Assembly: GCF_040256645.1 (NCBI RefSeq)
Contig: NZ_CP158281.1
Coordinates: 3,596,001 to 3,660,000 of the forward strand
Reading direction: 5' to 3'
DNA length: 64,000 bases
Source: Brevibacterium sp. CBA3109
Lineage (GTDB): Bacteria > Actinomycetota > Actinomycetes > Actinomycetales > Brevibacteriaceae
Below the pieces are notes generated by a model. It did not search any database, was not told where the DNA came from, and was given only the letters and a program-made list of their open reading frames with translations. The position numbers were made by a program, and so were the translations under genes. Below, piece after piece: positions 48,854-57,746 of this stretch; position 1 is the first letter of the stretch, and every line of letters starts with the position of its first letter.

Positions 48854-49704
48854 GCGAGAACAAACAGCCAGGCTCAGGCAAGATCATACGCACGTCCAGT
48901 GGCTCCACCCGCTTGACAGCAGGATCGTCGAAGGACGGGGAGAAGGCTGATCATTCTTCCGGCTCCGATGACCCGGGCGGCTCCGGCGAATCGGCGGGCT
49001 CGAATAGATCGGCAAGATCGGGTGAATCGGGTGCTGCACCCGATAAGACCCGAGTCGTTGCTCCCCCTACGCCCAAGGCCTCGCCGAAGCCGAGCAAGGC
49101 TCCCTCGGCCGGTCAGTCCTCAGCCGGTTCGGCCTCCGGCCGGCAGCCCTCTGCCGGGACCTCCACCGGTGGCTCGACGCCTTCGAGTCAGGCAACCGGT
49201 TCGCAGAACTCAGCGTCCGGAAGTGGTCCGGCCACCTCGGGGATGGGATCAGCGTCCAACACCATTCGCGCCAGCTCCGGCAGCGTGAAAATGGGCGTCA
49301 AGAACATGGTCGACAGCGGCAAAGGCAGCAAAAAGAAGAAGGGCCCGCGAACGGTTCGCCTCACTGTGTCAGCGGTGGACCCATGGTCGGTCATGAAGAT
49401 GTCGTTCCTCATGTCAGTGGCCATCGGCATCGCCACCATCGTGGCATTCATCGTGCTCTGGGTCGTCCTCCAGGCCACGGGCGTCATGAGCGGTCTGGAA
49501 ACGACGATCTCCGAAGTTGCCGGCGCGGAATCGGCCGAGAAGATCGTCGGGATATTCGGTTTCGGACGAGTTGTGGCCGCCGGCTTCATCATCGCAGTCA
49601 TCAACATCGTCCTGATGACTGCCCTGTCCACTCTCGGTGCGTTCATCTACAACATCGGATCCCTCATCGCGGGTGGATTCCATCTGACACTGACCGACGA
49701 CTGA
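48850..49704 (+). CDS. DUF3566 membrane protein
   Basis: A 284-residue protein. Residues 1-165 are a low-complexity Ser/Gly/Pro/Ala-rich cytoplasmic region. The DUF3566 domain follows ([20 protein letters not shown]), with two membrane helices (near residues 187-212 and 236-262). It sits after gyrA in many actinobacteria (Rv0007 in M. tuberculosis). Function is unknown; the position suggests a role near the origin or the division machinery, which is inference. Confidence 0.9.
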   Translation: MSENKQPGSGKIIRTSSGSTRLTAGSSKDGEKADHSSGSDDPGGSGESAGSNRSARSGESGAAPDKTRVVAPPTPKASPKPSKAPSAGQSSAGSASGRQPSAGTSTGGSTPSSQATGSQNSASGSGPATSGMGSASNTIRASSGSVKMGVKNMVDSGKGSKKKKGPRTVRLTVSAVDPWSVMKMSFLMSVAIGIATIVAFIVLWVVLQATGVMSGLETTISEVAGAESAEKIVGIFGFGRVVAAGFIIAVINIVLMTALSTLGAFIYNIGSLIAGGFHLTLTDD

Positions 49705-49760
49705 GACCTGCGGCAGCCTCTTTCGGTGCTATGTGCTCCTACCTGCTCCCAGAACCTGGC

Positions 49761-49798
49761 GGCGGCTCGGAATCCCAGTCTGGGAATTCCGAGCCGCC
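49761..49798 (+). terminator. Terminator hairpin after gyrA-DUF3566
   Basis: GGCGGCTCGGAAT followed by CCCA pairs with TGGGAATTCCGAGCCGCC, with one bulged base and a 3-nt loop. It lies 57 bp after the DUF3566 stop. Confidence 0.75.
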
Positions 49799-49921
49799 GT
49801 CGGGCGGTTCAGGGGAGGATCGCAGAGTATGATGAGGTCATGTGAGGCGAGTCACTGTCGGCCGATTTGTGTTGGAATGACCCGTTGGGTATCGTTTTAC
49901 TTCGGGTTCACCCCCTGAAAA

Positions 49922-49995
49922 GGGCCTATAGCTCAGGCGGTTAGAGCGCTTCGCTGATAACGAAGAGGTCCCTGGTTCAAGTCCAGGTAGGCCCA
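49922..49995 (+). tRNA. ileT: tRNA-Ile (GAT anticodon)
   Basis: A 74-nt cloverleaf. The acceptor GGGCCTA pairs with TAGGCCC, the anticodon loop is CTGATAA with GAT, and the T-arm carries GGTTCAAGTCC. CCA is not encoded. It occupies the usual post-gyrA position. Confidence 0.97.
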
Positions 49996-50014
49996 CATCC
50001 TTTCGAGGAGGATC

Positions 50015-50131
50015 ATGAAGAAGTGGATTCTCAGTGGTCTCACGCTTGTGGGACTCGGAGTTTTCTTCCGGTGGCGGCACAGTAATCAGAGTGCCCAAGC
50101 CGAATGGTCCGAACACACCGACTCGGTGTGA
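50015..50131 (+). CDS. DLW-39 family-like microprotein
   Basis: A 38-residue ORF between tRNA-Ile and tRNA-Ala with the strong SD GAGGAGG 4 nt before its ATG. It reads MKKWILSGLTLVGLGVFFRW, one membrane helix, then a polar tail ending SEHTDSV. Size, location and layout match the actinobacterial DLW-39 proteins, but the name-giving Asp-Leu-Trp reads Ala-Glu-Trp here. Function is unknown. Confidence 0.8.
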   Translation: MKKWILSGLTLVGLGVFFRWRHSNQSAQAEWSEHTDSV

Positions 50132-50147
50132 AGGTGAATGCCGTTTG

Positions 50148-50220
50148 GGGGGTATGGCGCAATTGGTAGCGCACCTGCTTTGCAAGCAGGGGGTTAGGGG
50201 TTCGAGTCCCCTTACCTCCA
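50148..50220 (+). tRNA. alaT: tRNA-Ala (TGC anticodon), copy 1
   Basis: A 73-nt cloverleaf with acceptor GGGGGTA/TACCTCC, anticodon loop TTTGCAA (TGC) and T-loop GGTTCGAGTCC. CCA is not encoded. Copy 2 at 53043-53115 is identical. Confidence 0.97.
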
Positions 50221-50227
50221 CCAGATG

Positions 50228-50264
50228 ACGAAGGCTCCGGACCGAATCGGTCCGGAGCCTTCGT
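50228..50264 (+). terminator. Terminator after tRNA-Ala copy 1
   Basis: ACGAAGGCTCCGGACC pairs over 16 bp with GGTCCGGAGCCTTCGT around a 5-nt loop, followed by TG. It starts 7 nt after the tRNA. Confidence 0.85.
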
Positions 50265-50469
50265 TGTGAAGAACTTCCCTCGTGCCCCGCACTCTCTCCA
50301 CTTCCGGTCTCTTTTCGCTCTCTGTTCGGAATAAGTCCGCCCTCATCATCGTTGTCTGCTACATCCGCGAGTGTCGTTCGCAGTTTCCGAACTCGCACTC
50401 GCCTTCCGGGGCAGATGGCTGCAGACGCCAGTTCGGCCCTTGATCACATCACTCGATCGGAGATCCTCT

Positions 50470-51975
50470 TTGTCCAGCGACACCTCACCCTCCCGTCCCA
50501 ACGATTCGCGGACTGAGTCCATCAATCCTGCGGGGATGCGGGTGATCTGGCTGCTTCTGGTGGCTGCCTTCGTAGCGATCCTCAACGAAACGACGATGGC
50601 CATCGCGATCCCCGAGCTCAACGTTGCCCTCGGGATCCCCCCGGAGCTCGGTCAGTGGCTGACCAGCGCGTTCATGCTCACCATGGCCGTCGTGATTCCC
50701 ACGACCGGTTTCCTCCTGCAGCGCTTCACCACCCGTCAGATCTTCCTGGCAGCAATGATTCTGTTCTCAGCTGGCACCCTGATCTGTCTCGTGGCTCCGG
50801 GCTTCACCGTCCTGCTCGTCGGACGCGTCGTCCAGGCTGCGGGCACCGGCATCATGATGCCGCTGCTCATGACAACGATCATGAATGTCGTCCCTGCCCA
50901 CTCGCGCGGTCGGATGATGGGTCGGGTCGGCCTGGTCATCTCGCTCGCTCCCGCAATCGGTCCGACGATGTCGGGCATCGTGCTCGATTCCCTAGGATGG
51001 CGTTGGCTGTTCGCCATCGTCCTCCCCATCGCGCTCATCGCTCTCGGCTTCGGCGCCAAGTGGATGACCAATCTGGGTGAGAGCACCCATGCGCCGATCG
51101 ACATCGTCTCCGTCGTGCTCTCGGTCCTCGCCTTCGGCGGCATCGTCTTCGGCCTCAGCCAGTTCGGTGGGGGCCACGATGGGGGCGGCTCCACCACCGG
51201 TTTCGCGTGGACTGCAATCGCTGCGGGACTCGTCTTCCTGGGTTTCTTCGCCTGGCGACAGCTGATGCTGCAGAAGGACGATCGGGCGCTGCTGGACCTG
51301 CGCGTCTTCTCCGCGAAGAACTATGTCATCGCAGTCATCATCATGGCCGTCGTCTCACTGGCCATGTTCGGTACCTTCTCCCTGCTTCCGCTGTACCTGC
51401 AGAACGTCGCCGGGCTCAACGCCACGCAGTCGGGTCTCGTCCTTCTGCCCGGATCCATCCTGATGGGCGTTCTTGCTCCCGTGATGGGCCGCATCTACGA
51501 CGCACGAGGCCCACGGACTCTGCTGATCCCAGGATCGGTCATGATCGCTGCATCGATGTTCGCCTACTCCATGGTCGGCGTGGGCACACCCACCTGGGTT
51601 CTCGTCGTCATCCAGACGGTCATGTCACTGGGGCTGGCCGGGTCGTTCACACCCCTGTTCTCCGCCTCGCTGGGTTCACTGGACCGGAAACTCTATTCGC
51701 ACGGATCTGCGGCGCTCAATACCATGCAGCAGGTGGCAGGAGCTGCCGGAACCGCACTTCTGATCTCCATCTACTCCTCTGCCCTGCATTCGGGTGAGGC
51801 CGCAGGACGTTCCGTGGCGGAGTCGGGTGCGCCGGGAGCGCACAATGCGTTCCTGCTGGCCACAGCCATCACCCTGGTGCCCGTAGTGCTGGCGTTCTTC
51901 ATCAAGAAGCCCGAAGACCAGGAGTCCGCCCCCGCCGAGGAGGTCCCCCTGGTTCCGGAGACACCTGCCACATAA
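50470..51975 (+). CDS. MFS transporter, DHA2 (14-helix drug exporter) type
   Basis: A proton-coupled efflux pump of about 501 residues. Hydrophobic segments fit 14 helices. The motif C region reads VISLAPAIGPTMSGIVLDSLG, and NETTMAIAIPELNVALGIPP marks helix 1. I prefer the TTG at 50470 with GGAG 7 nt upstream; the frame is open from a GTG at 50371, which would add 33 polar residues. Possible substrates are drugs, dyes or metabolites. No regulator gene lies beside it. Confidence 0.87.
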   Translation: MSSDTSPSRPNDSRTESINPAGMRVIWLLLVAAFVAILNETTMAIAIPELNVALGIPPELGQWLTSAFMLTMAVVIPTTGFLLQRFTTRQIFLAAMILFSAGTLICLVAPGFTVLLVGRVVQAAGTGIMMPLLMTTIMNVVPAHSRGRMMGRVGLVISLAPAIGPTMSGIVLDSLGWRWLFAIVLPIALIALGFGAKWMTNLGESTHAPIDIVSVVLSVLAFGGIVFGLSQFGGGHDGGGSTTGFAWTAIAAGLVFLGFFAWRQLMLQKDDRALLDLRVFSAKNYVIAVIIMAVVSLAMFGTFSLLPLYLQNVAGLNATQSGLVLLPGSILMGVLAPVMGRIYDARGPRTLLIPGSVMIAASMFAYSMVGVGTPTWVLVVIQTVMSLGLAGSFTPLFSASLGSLDRKLYSHGSAALNTMQQVAGAAGTALLISIYSSALHSGEAAGRSVAESGAPGAHNAFLLATAITLVPVVLAFFIKKPEDQESAPAEEVPLVPETPAT

Positions 51976-52042
51976 TCTGAGGATGAGTTGACCCAAGGTT
52001 CCTGCCCATCTGCACGTGTGGCGCTGTGGCAACGACCTGAAC

Positions 52043-52048
52043 TAGAGT
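52043..52048 (+). promoter_or_regulatory. -10 box of a probable leaderless K+ channel promoter
   Basis: TAGAGT ends 7 nt before the GTG start at 52056 and there is no SD, the leaderless pattern. Confidence 0.42.
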
Positions 52049-52055
52049 CGTCGGC

Positions 52056-52838
52056 GTGAATTCGAAACGCTGGCAGCACATTATGGAATGGCCACTCGTG
52101 GTCGCCGCGCTCACCTTCCTCGGTGCCTACAGCTGGCAGGTGATCGGAGCGCCCACCGGCACATATGCCCAACTCGCTATGGCCTTGGTCATCATCACGT
52201 GGCTCGTCTTCGTCATCGACTACGTGGTCAACCTCTGGCTCGCCGAGGATCGCTGGGCCTGGTTTCGTCACCATCTCTTCGATCTCGCCGTCATCGCCCT
52301 GCCGTTGCTGCGGCCCCTGCGAGTCCTGCGCGCCATCACGGTCCTGCACATCCTCAACCGCACTGTCGGCACCGCCGTGCGCGGGAAGATCCTCATCTAC
52401 ACCGCTTCGGCGTCAGCATTGCTCGTCTACGCCGCTGCACTCGCCGTCCTCGACGCCGAACGCGGAACCGAATCGGCGATCAATTCCTTCCCCGACGCCA
52501 TCTGGTGGGCCTTCGTCACCGTGACCACCGTCGGCTACGGGGACATGGCGCCGATGAGCGGGTTGGGCCGGATGCTCGCTGTGTGCCTCATGCTGGGTGG
52601 GATTGCTCTGCTCGGCGTCGTCACCGGCACGCTGGCCTCCTGGATCGTCGAGAAGGTATCGACGGATGCGGAGGAGAACCAATCAGCCACCGTCGCCCAC
52701 ATCCATGCCCTCGAGGAGTCGATCGCGGCACTGACACTCCAGGTCGAAACCATCGGCGGGCAGGCGCAGACAGGATCGGAATCGCTGAGGCACACCGGTG
52801 ATCGATTCGAGGACTCGACATATAGCGACCCTGCGTAA
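52056..52838 (+). CDS. Voltage-gated-like potassium channel
   Basis: A 260-residue Kv-type subunit. Four helices precede the pore, with an S4-like RPLRVLRAITVLHILNR (86-102) that carries spaced arginines. The selectivity filter is TVGYGD at 158-163, followed by the last helix (GRMLAVCLMLGGIALLGVVT) and a short C-terminal coiled coil near 220-245. It probably forms a tetramer and passes K+. The start GTG is preceded by a -10 box but no SD. Confidence 0.92.
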   Translation: MNSKRWQHIMEWPLVVAALTFLGAYSWQVIGAPTGTYAQLAMALVIITWLVFVIDYVVNLWLAEDRWAWFRHHLFDLAVIALPLLRPLRVLRAITVLHILNRTVGTAVRGKILIYTASASALLVYAAALAVLDAERGTESAINSFPDAIWWAFVTVTTVGYGDMAPMSGLGRMLAVCLMLGGIALLGVVTGTLASWIVEKVSTDAEENQSATVAHIHALEESIAALTLQVETIGGQAQTGSESLRHTGDRFEDSTYSDPA

Positions 52839-53042
52839 GAATCTTCGGTGATTGCTCGGGCCACGGGTGATTGTCTGAAAACGAGGGGTTTACGAAGATT
52901 GCCGACACCGGCCCCGAGGTCGGGGTGCCGAGCGCGTGTAGATGGGCCTGGAGGGGTCTTCGCAGGTCTTTGCCGTTGCTTGTGGACCACAGCCGATTTC
53001 GCACGCACCGCTTCAAGCGGGTAATATCGGCCTGTGCTCTGA

Positions 53043-53115
53043 GGGGGTATGGCGCAATTGGTAGCGCACCTGCTTTGCAAGCAGGGGGTTAGGGGTTCGA
53101 GTCCCCTTACCTCCA
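53043..53115 (+). tRNA. tRNA-Ala (TGC anticodon), copy 2
   Basis: Identical over all 73 nt to the copy at 50148-50220. It stands alone between the K+ channel gene and its own terminator, not next to tRNA-Ile. The flanking sequence is not duplicated beyond a few bases. Confidence 0.97.
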
Positions 53116-53149
53116 CTCGAGAAGCTATTGAGACAGCACTCGTAAAAGA

Positions 53150-53190
53150 AGATCCCGCCGACAGCGATATGGACGCTGTCGGCGGGATCT
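53150..53190 (+). terminator. Terminator after tRNA-Ala copy 2
   Basis: A perfect 17-bp stem (53150-53166 with 53174-53190), 7-nt loop, then TTG. AAAAGA precedes it, so it may also serve the convergent minus-strand dehydrogenase. Confidence 0.87.
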
Positions 53191-53278
53191 TTGTCTGTGT
53201 TCTGTCCCCGACATGAGTCAGGGCGGTGGTTCCGCGTCGATTCCGAGCAGACCAGAGCCTGCTCGGAACCTGTACAGA

Positions 53279-54652
53279 TCAAGCATGGACGCGAATGAGG
53301 TGCTCGTTCGTGAACGCCTGGAATGCCCACTGGGCGTTCTCGCGACCGTAACCCGAGCGGTTGATGCCGCCGAACGGGTATTCGGGACCGGACTCCATGT
53401 GGGAGTTGATCAGCGTCATGCCGGCGTTGATCTTGGCGCCGAACTGCTGCCCCTTTTCGAGATCATCGGTCCACACCGAGCTCATGAGGCCGTATTCGGT
53501 GTCATTGGCCAGACGCAGCGCATCCTCTTCGTCCTTGGCCCGGTAGACCATGACCGCTGGCCCGAAGAGCTCATTGCAGCCGAGATCGGACTTCGGGTCG
53601 ATGTCGGAGATCACAGCCGGGGACATGAACCAGCCCGGACGGTCGAGCTTCTTCCCGCCGGTGTGCAGTGTGGCGCCATCGGCCACAGCCTTCTCGATCA
53701 TGGCCACGATCTCATCGCGAGCACCCTCGGAGGAGACCGGTCCCATGCCGACGTCCGGATCATCGTAGGTCGAGACCTTCGTTGCCTCGGCGGCCTTGAC
53801 GGCCTCGGCGAGGAACTCGTCGTAGAGATCATCGACGACGATCATGCGCTTGGGTGAGGTGCAGACCTGACCGGCGTTGGCAAGACGCAGGCCGACAAGC
53901 TTCTTGGCCAGTGCCGGCACATCTTTCGAATCGAGGACGACGGCGGGATCGTTGCCGCCGAGTTCGAGGACGGCGCGCTTGTAGTACTTGGCGGCGATGG
54001 AGGCCACGGAGGCACCCGCACCCTCGGAGCCGGTGAGTGAGAAGCCCTTGACGCGGAAGTCCTTGAGGACCTCCTCGGCATGAGAGCTGTCGAGGTAGAT
54101 GTTCTGGTAGACGCCCTTGGGCAGACCCGCCTCGGTGAGGAGATCCTCGAAGTACTGTGAGGACTTCGGGCAGATCGAGGCCTGCTTCATGATGATCGCA
54201 TTGCCGACCATGAGGTTGGGCAGCACGAAACGCGCGATCTGGTTATAGGGGAAGTTCCACGGCATAATGCCCAGCAGAACACCCAGCGGCTGGTGGCGGA
54301 CGTAGCTGCTGGCTGCGCCTGCGGCAGCCAGATGTGTGGGAGCCAAGTGAGTCTCGGCGTTATCGGCCATCCACCGTGCTGTACGAGCGACCTTGTCCAC
54401 CTCGCCGAGGCCCTGCTTCTTGACCTTGCCCATCTCACGGCCGATGATGTCGGTCATCTCATCGGCATTGGCATCGACGAGGTCAGCGAACTTGCGCAGG
54501 ATCGCGCCGCGCTCGTGCAACGGTGTCTCCTTCCACGCAAGATGAGCTTCGTGGGCACGGTCGATGTAGCCGGGGATGTCTTCCTTGGCGACGGAGGCGA
54601 ACTCCTCCTCGACCTCACCGGTATTGGCATTTGTGACTGCGAACTTGCTCAT
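53279..54652 (-). CDS. NAD(P)-dependent aldehyde dehydrogenase, succinate-semialdehyde type
   Basis: Oxidises an aldehyde to the acid. The 457-residue protein has LGIMPWNFPYNQIARFVLPN, the catalytic Glu in LELGGNDPAVVL and the catalytic Cys in NAGQVCTSPKRMIVV. The layout matches the short GabD/Sad-like succinate-semialdehyde dehydrogenases. The start MSKFAVTNAN has GAGAGGAC upstream; the longer frame lacks support. No GABA aminotransferase is adjacent, so the physiological substrate is uncertain. Confidence 0.92.
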   Translation of the reverse strand: MSKFAVTNANTGEVEEEFASVAKEDIPGYIDRAHEAHLAWKETPLHERGAILRKFADLVDANADEMTDIIGREMGKVKKQGLGEVDKVARTARWMADNAETHLAPTHLAAAGAASSYVRHQPLGVLLGIMPWNFPYNQIARFVLPNLMVGNAIIMKQASICPKSSQYFEDLLTEAGLPKGVYQNIYLDSSHAEEVLKDFRVKGFSLTGSEGAGASVASIAAKYYKRAVLELGGNDPAVVLDSKDVPALAKKLVGLRLANAGQVCTSPKRMIVVDDLYDEFLAEAVKAAEATKVSTYDDPDVGMGPVSSEGARDEIVAMIEKAVADGATLHTGGKKLDRPGWFMSPAVISDIDPKSDLGCNELFGPAVMVYRAKDEEDALRLANDTEYGLMSSVWTDDLEKGQQFGAKINAGMTLINSHMESGPEYPFGGINRSGYGRENAQWAFQAFTNEHLIRVHA

Positions 54653-54792
54653 GAAACGTCCTCTCGCGCGTAGGAATCGACTTTGTAGTCTCAACAAGAA
54701 GAATGACGTGCGCATTCCACAAGGGCAAGTCGGTCTCAAACTCGCTCTGGCTCGCAGAGACTAAAGTGACTCAGAAACGCCGAGGAGCAACG

Positions 54793-55395
54793 ATGTCCCA
54801 CCAACGCAAACTGTGCTATTTCGTCGCAGTCTCCATCGATGGTTTCATCGCCGGCCCGGATGGAGGCGATCCGAGCAGTTGGTGGCCGATCACCGATGAC
54901 TACATCGACTTCATTCGCACGGAGTATCCGGAGACCTTGCCGGGCCCCGCCAGGGAGGCGCTGGGCGTGACGGGACGCGGACACCATTTCGATACGGTCG
55001 TCGAGGGCCGAGGATCCTTTGCGATCGGTCTTGCCGCCGGACTACCGGATGCCTACCCGCATCTGCGTCATCTCGTGGTCTCTGCCTCGCTCGATTCGGT
55101 CCCCGGCTCCGCTGTCGAAATCGTCAGAGACGATCCCGTGCAGCGGATTCGGGAGCTCAAAGGTGAGCCGGGGAAGGATATCTGGCTCGTCGGCGGAGGG
55201 ACGCTGGCTTCGAGCCTGCGTGCTGAGATCGACGAACTCATCATCAAACTCGGTCCCATCACCCTCGGAGCGGGTGTGCCGCTCTGGGGCGTTGAGTCCG
55301 ACTTCGACAAAGAGATCTGGACGACTACCGAGGTGCGAGCCTTTCCCGGTGGAATGACCCTGCTGCGCTACGCCCGCTCAGGCGATGGCGTCTGA
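54793..55395 (+). CDS. Dihydrofolate reductase-like / RibD C-terminal family protein
   Basis: A 200-residue protein of the RibD_C fold: KLCYFVAVSIDGFIAGPDGG at the start, VTGRGHHFDTVVEGR in the middle, then KDIWLVGGGTLASSL, the NADPH-binding segment, and ITLGAGVPLWG. GAGGAG precedes the ATG. Such orphan reductases are common in actinobacteria and their substrate is usually unknown. The gene ends 18 bp inside the convergent MFS gene. Confidence 0.87.
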   Translation: MSHQRKLCYFVAVSIDGFIAGPDGGDPSSWWPITDDYIDFIRTEYPETLPGPAREALGVTGRGHHFDTVVEGRGSFAIGLAAGLPDAYPHLRHLVVSASLDSVPGSAVEIVRDDPVQRIRELKGEPGKDIWLVGGGTLASSLRAEIDELIIKLGPITLGAGVPLWGVESDFDKEIWTTTEVRAFPGGMTLLRYARSGDGV

Positions 55396-56625
55396 GGACT
55401 GTTCGAACCTCGCGACACCGATACGAGCACTCCAGACTCGTTCGACCCGGATCGCAACCGCGACGAGGACCAGGGAGGCCAGGGCGAGGAGGATCGCGAC
55501 GACGACGGGGGCCTTGAACCCCCAGCCGAGTGCGATGACGCCGGCGCCGAGTGCTGGCCCGATGGCATTGCCGACGTTGAACGCCGAGGTGTTCACGCTG
55601 GCGGCCAGTGTCGGTGCCTGAGTGGCGATCTGGAATACGCGGGCGTTGAGCGCCCCCGCGATCGAGAAGCCGCTGGCGCCGATGAGGACGATCATGACGA
55701 TCGCCGCCCAGCCGGTGTCGGCCACCAGCCACAGGGCGAAGAGACTGAGCGCCAAGGCCGCGAGGCTGCCGATGATATTGCCGAAGATGTTCTTATCGGC
55801 GAAGCGTCCGCCCACGACGACTCCGATGAAGGCGCCGATGCCGAAGGCTGCCAAAACTCCGGGGACGAGGTCGTGGGAGAGCCCCGCCACCTGAGTGAGC
55901 AGGGGCGAAAAGTAGGAGAAGGCGGCGAAGACCGACGCCTGGAACAGCGCGGTCGTTGCCAGAGCCAACCAGATTCGCGGTCCCTTGAATGCGGCGAGCT
56001 CGGCCTTGAGAAGAGTGGGCAGATGCTGGTTCGACCCGGTTTCCTCGTCGGTCGGGTTGCGAACTGTGAACCCGATGAGGACGGCGGCGAGAGCAGTGAC
56101 GACTGCGACGGCCCAGAATGTCGCCCGCCATCCGTACTGCGTGCCCACCCAGGTGCCCACGGGAACGCCCACGAGGTTCGCAACGGTCAGACCGCCGACG
56201 AGGCTGGCCAGGGCACGACGCTGCACCTTTGCGGGGGCGATGCGCGTCGTATGAACAGCGGCCACGGCCCAGAACCCGCCGCAGGCGACGGCCGCCAGGA
56301 CACGGGTGACCATGAGGATCGAATAGCTCGGCGACAGCGCGGCCAGGATGTGCAGAGTGGTGAACGCAATGATCGAGATGATCATCGTCGCCCGACGCGG
56401 CAGCGTGAGCGTCAGCAGCGCCATTGCCGGTGCTCCGCCGATCATTCCCACAGCGAATCCGGTGATGAGCAGGCCTGCCTGCGGGATGCCGACCCGCAGA
56501 TCGGCACTGATGGGTTCGAGGATCCCAGCGATCATGAACTCGCTGGTGCCGAGGCAGAAGATCACCGCTGCCAGGAGGTAGACCTGGGCTGGGACACGGA
56601 CTCTCGTTGGAGTCGAAGTCGTCAC
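55378..56625 (-). CDS. MFS transporter, DHA1 / AraJ-like exporter
   Basis: A 415-residue, 12-helix carrier of the sugar or drug efflux group. Helix 1 reads FCLGTSEFMIAGILEPISAD, which is typical of AraJ/PbuE/CmlA-like exporters. The GTG start overlaps the TetR stop (GTGA), so it is co-transcribed with and probably controlled by that repressor. The longer open frame upstream is TetR antiframe and is not coding. Confidence 0.88.
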   Translation of the reverse strand: MTTSTPTRVRVPAQVYLLAAVIFCLGTSEFMIAGILEPISADLRVGIPQAGLLITGFAVGMIGGAPAMALLTLTLPRRATMIISIIAFTTLHILAALSPSYSILMVTRVLAAVACGGFWAVAAVHTTRIAPAKVQRRALASLVGGLTVANLVGVPVGTWVGTQYGWRATFWAVAVVTALAAVLIGFTVRNPTDEETGSNQHLPTLLKAELAAFKGPRIWLALATTALFQASVFAAFSYFSPLLTQVAGLSHDLVPGVLAAFGIGAFIGVVVGGRFADKNIFGNIIGSLAALALSLFALWLVADTGWAAIVMIVLIGASGFSIAGALNARVFQIATQAPTLAASVNTSAFNVGNAIGPALGAGVIALGWGFKAPVVVAILLALASLVLVAVAIRVERVWSARIGVARFEQSSDAIA

Positions 56626-57299
56626 TGTGCGCTGCTTTCGGTTGCGATGAGGTGTCCGGGAGAATTGCGGCGGTATGTGTGGGGTGCCGTGTGGTCGTGA
56701 AGTGCCCTGAGTCCCTCGGGTGTGCACAGTCCTTCGATGAACGCGGTCGCCTGAGACTGGACATTGCTTGCGGGCATGACCCGAGCGGCGATCCTCAGCC
56801 CGGCGAGCACACTGTGGATGAGCTCCGCATGCACCTTCGCATCCAGCTCGGAGCGGATGTGGCCCTCGACCTGCCCGCGTTCCAGGACGAACCGATACGA
56901 CTCCAACCAGGCCTGGTGATCGGGATCGAGGATCGTGCACACCGCATCGACCTCACGGCCGAGTTCGGCCGCAGTGTTTGCCGACAGGCACCCGACCCGT
57001 GAGTCGTCCTCGCACTGTTTGGCCAGTTCCCCGCCGAGGCGGTGCATGATGAGCGTCGGGGCCGGTGCTGTTCCTGTGCGCAGCTCCTCCCGGGCCGGGA
57101 TTCCTCTCGCGGTGTAGTCACGCAGGGCCCGAAGGAAGAGCGAATCGAGGCTGTCAAAGGTGTTGTAGAAGCTTGAGCGGCCGATGTTCGCACGCTCGCA
57201 GACCAGGCCGACGTCGGTGCCCGTGTAGCCATGCTCGCTGAAGACGGCAATGGCAGTGTTGATCACCGCCTGCTCGTCGAAGGTCTTCCTCCTGCCCAT
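56622..57299 (-). CDS. TetR family transcriptional regulator
   Basis: A 225-residue regulator. The HTH lies in residues 10-55 (AVFSEHGYTGTDVGLVCERA then NIGRSSFYNTFDSLDSLF), followed by a TetR_C-type ligand domain containing a conserved cysteine in RVGCLSANTAAELG. It forms an operon with the downstream MFS exporter. A perfect palindrome in its own promoter is the likely operator. Confidence 0.93.
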   Translation of the reverse strand: MGRRKTFDEQAVINTAIAVFSEHGYTGTDVGLVCERANIGRSSFYNTFDSLDSLFLRALRDYTARGIPAREELRTGTAPAPTLIMHRLGGELAKQCEDDSRVGCLSANTAAELGREVDAVCTILDPDHQAWLESYRFVLERGQVEGHIRSELDAKVHAELIHSVLAGLRIAARVMPASNVQSQATAFIEGLCTPEGLRALHDHTAPHTYRRNSPGHLIATESSAQ

Positions 57300-57318
57300 G
57301 GAAAGAGCTTAAATTGTT

Positions 57319-57336
57319 TTGGACACAACTGTCCAA
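57319..57336. promoter_or_regulatory. Probable TetR operator
   Basis: TTGGACA-CAAC-TGTCCAA, a perfect 7-bp inverted repeat about 20 bp upstream of the tetR ATG. The left arm on the minus strand doubles as a -35-like TTGGAC, with TTTAAG 17 bp downstream as a possible -10. Binding would block the promoter of tetR and the exporter. Confidence 0.7.
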
Positions 57337-57489
57337 TAAGTGCTCGGAACATCATCGGATGAATGCTGACACCGTCTGTCAACAGCCGCCGGGCATCAAC
57401 AGCAGGTGTAACGTGGCGGCAAGGAACGATGGCACTATCCCGGGTGAGATACCCACGGCGAACTATCCGCGGTGAAGAAAGGAACACAC

Positions 57490-57699
57490 ATGAGTCCAGT
57501 GAGCAAAGAGCGCCGAAGACAGCTTCGCGACGATGATGCGAACTGGAAGCTCGGAATCTTCTACTTCTGCCCCCAGGACCCATCGTTCCTGATACCGAAG
57601 CGCTTCGGCATCGGCTGGTCGCTCAACTACGGCAGCCCCTGGTCGCTGCTGTTCCTCATCATCGTCATCGTTCTCCTGGTGTGGGGCATCTTCTTCTGA
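57490..57699 (+). CDS. DUF5808 small membrane protein
   Basis: A 69-residue protein. The DUF5808 pattern NWKLGIFYFCPQDPSFLIPK followed by RFGIGWSLNYG is clear, then one membrane helix (LLFLIIVIVLLVWGIFF) that ends the protein. The ATG at 57490 is preceded by AAGAAAGGA. Function is unknown. Confidence 0.87.
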   Translation: MSPVSKERRRQLRDDDANWKLGIFYFCPQDPSFLIPKRFGIGWSLNYGSPWSLLFLIIVIVLLVWGIFF

Positions 57700-57746
57700 G
57701 CCAGATCAGCCGCGTGGGTCACGGCCCCGTTGGGTCGAACGGGCGG

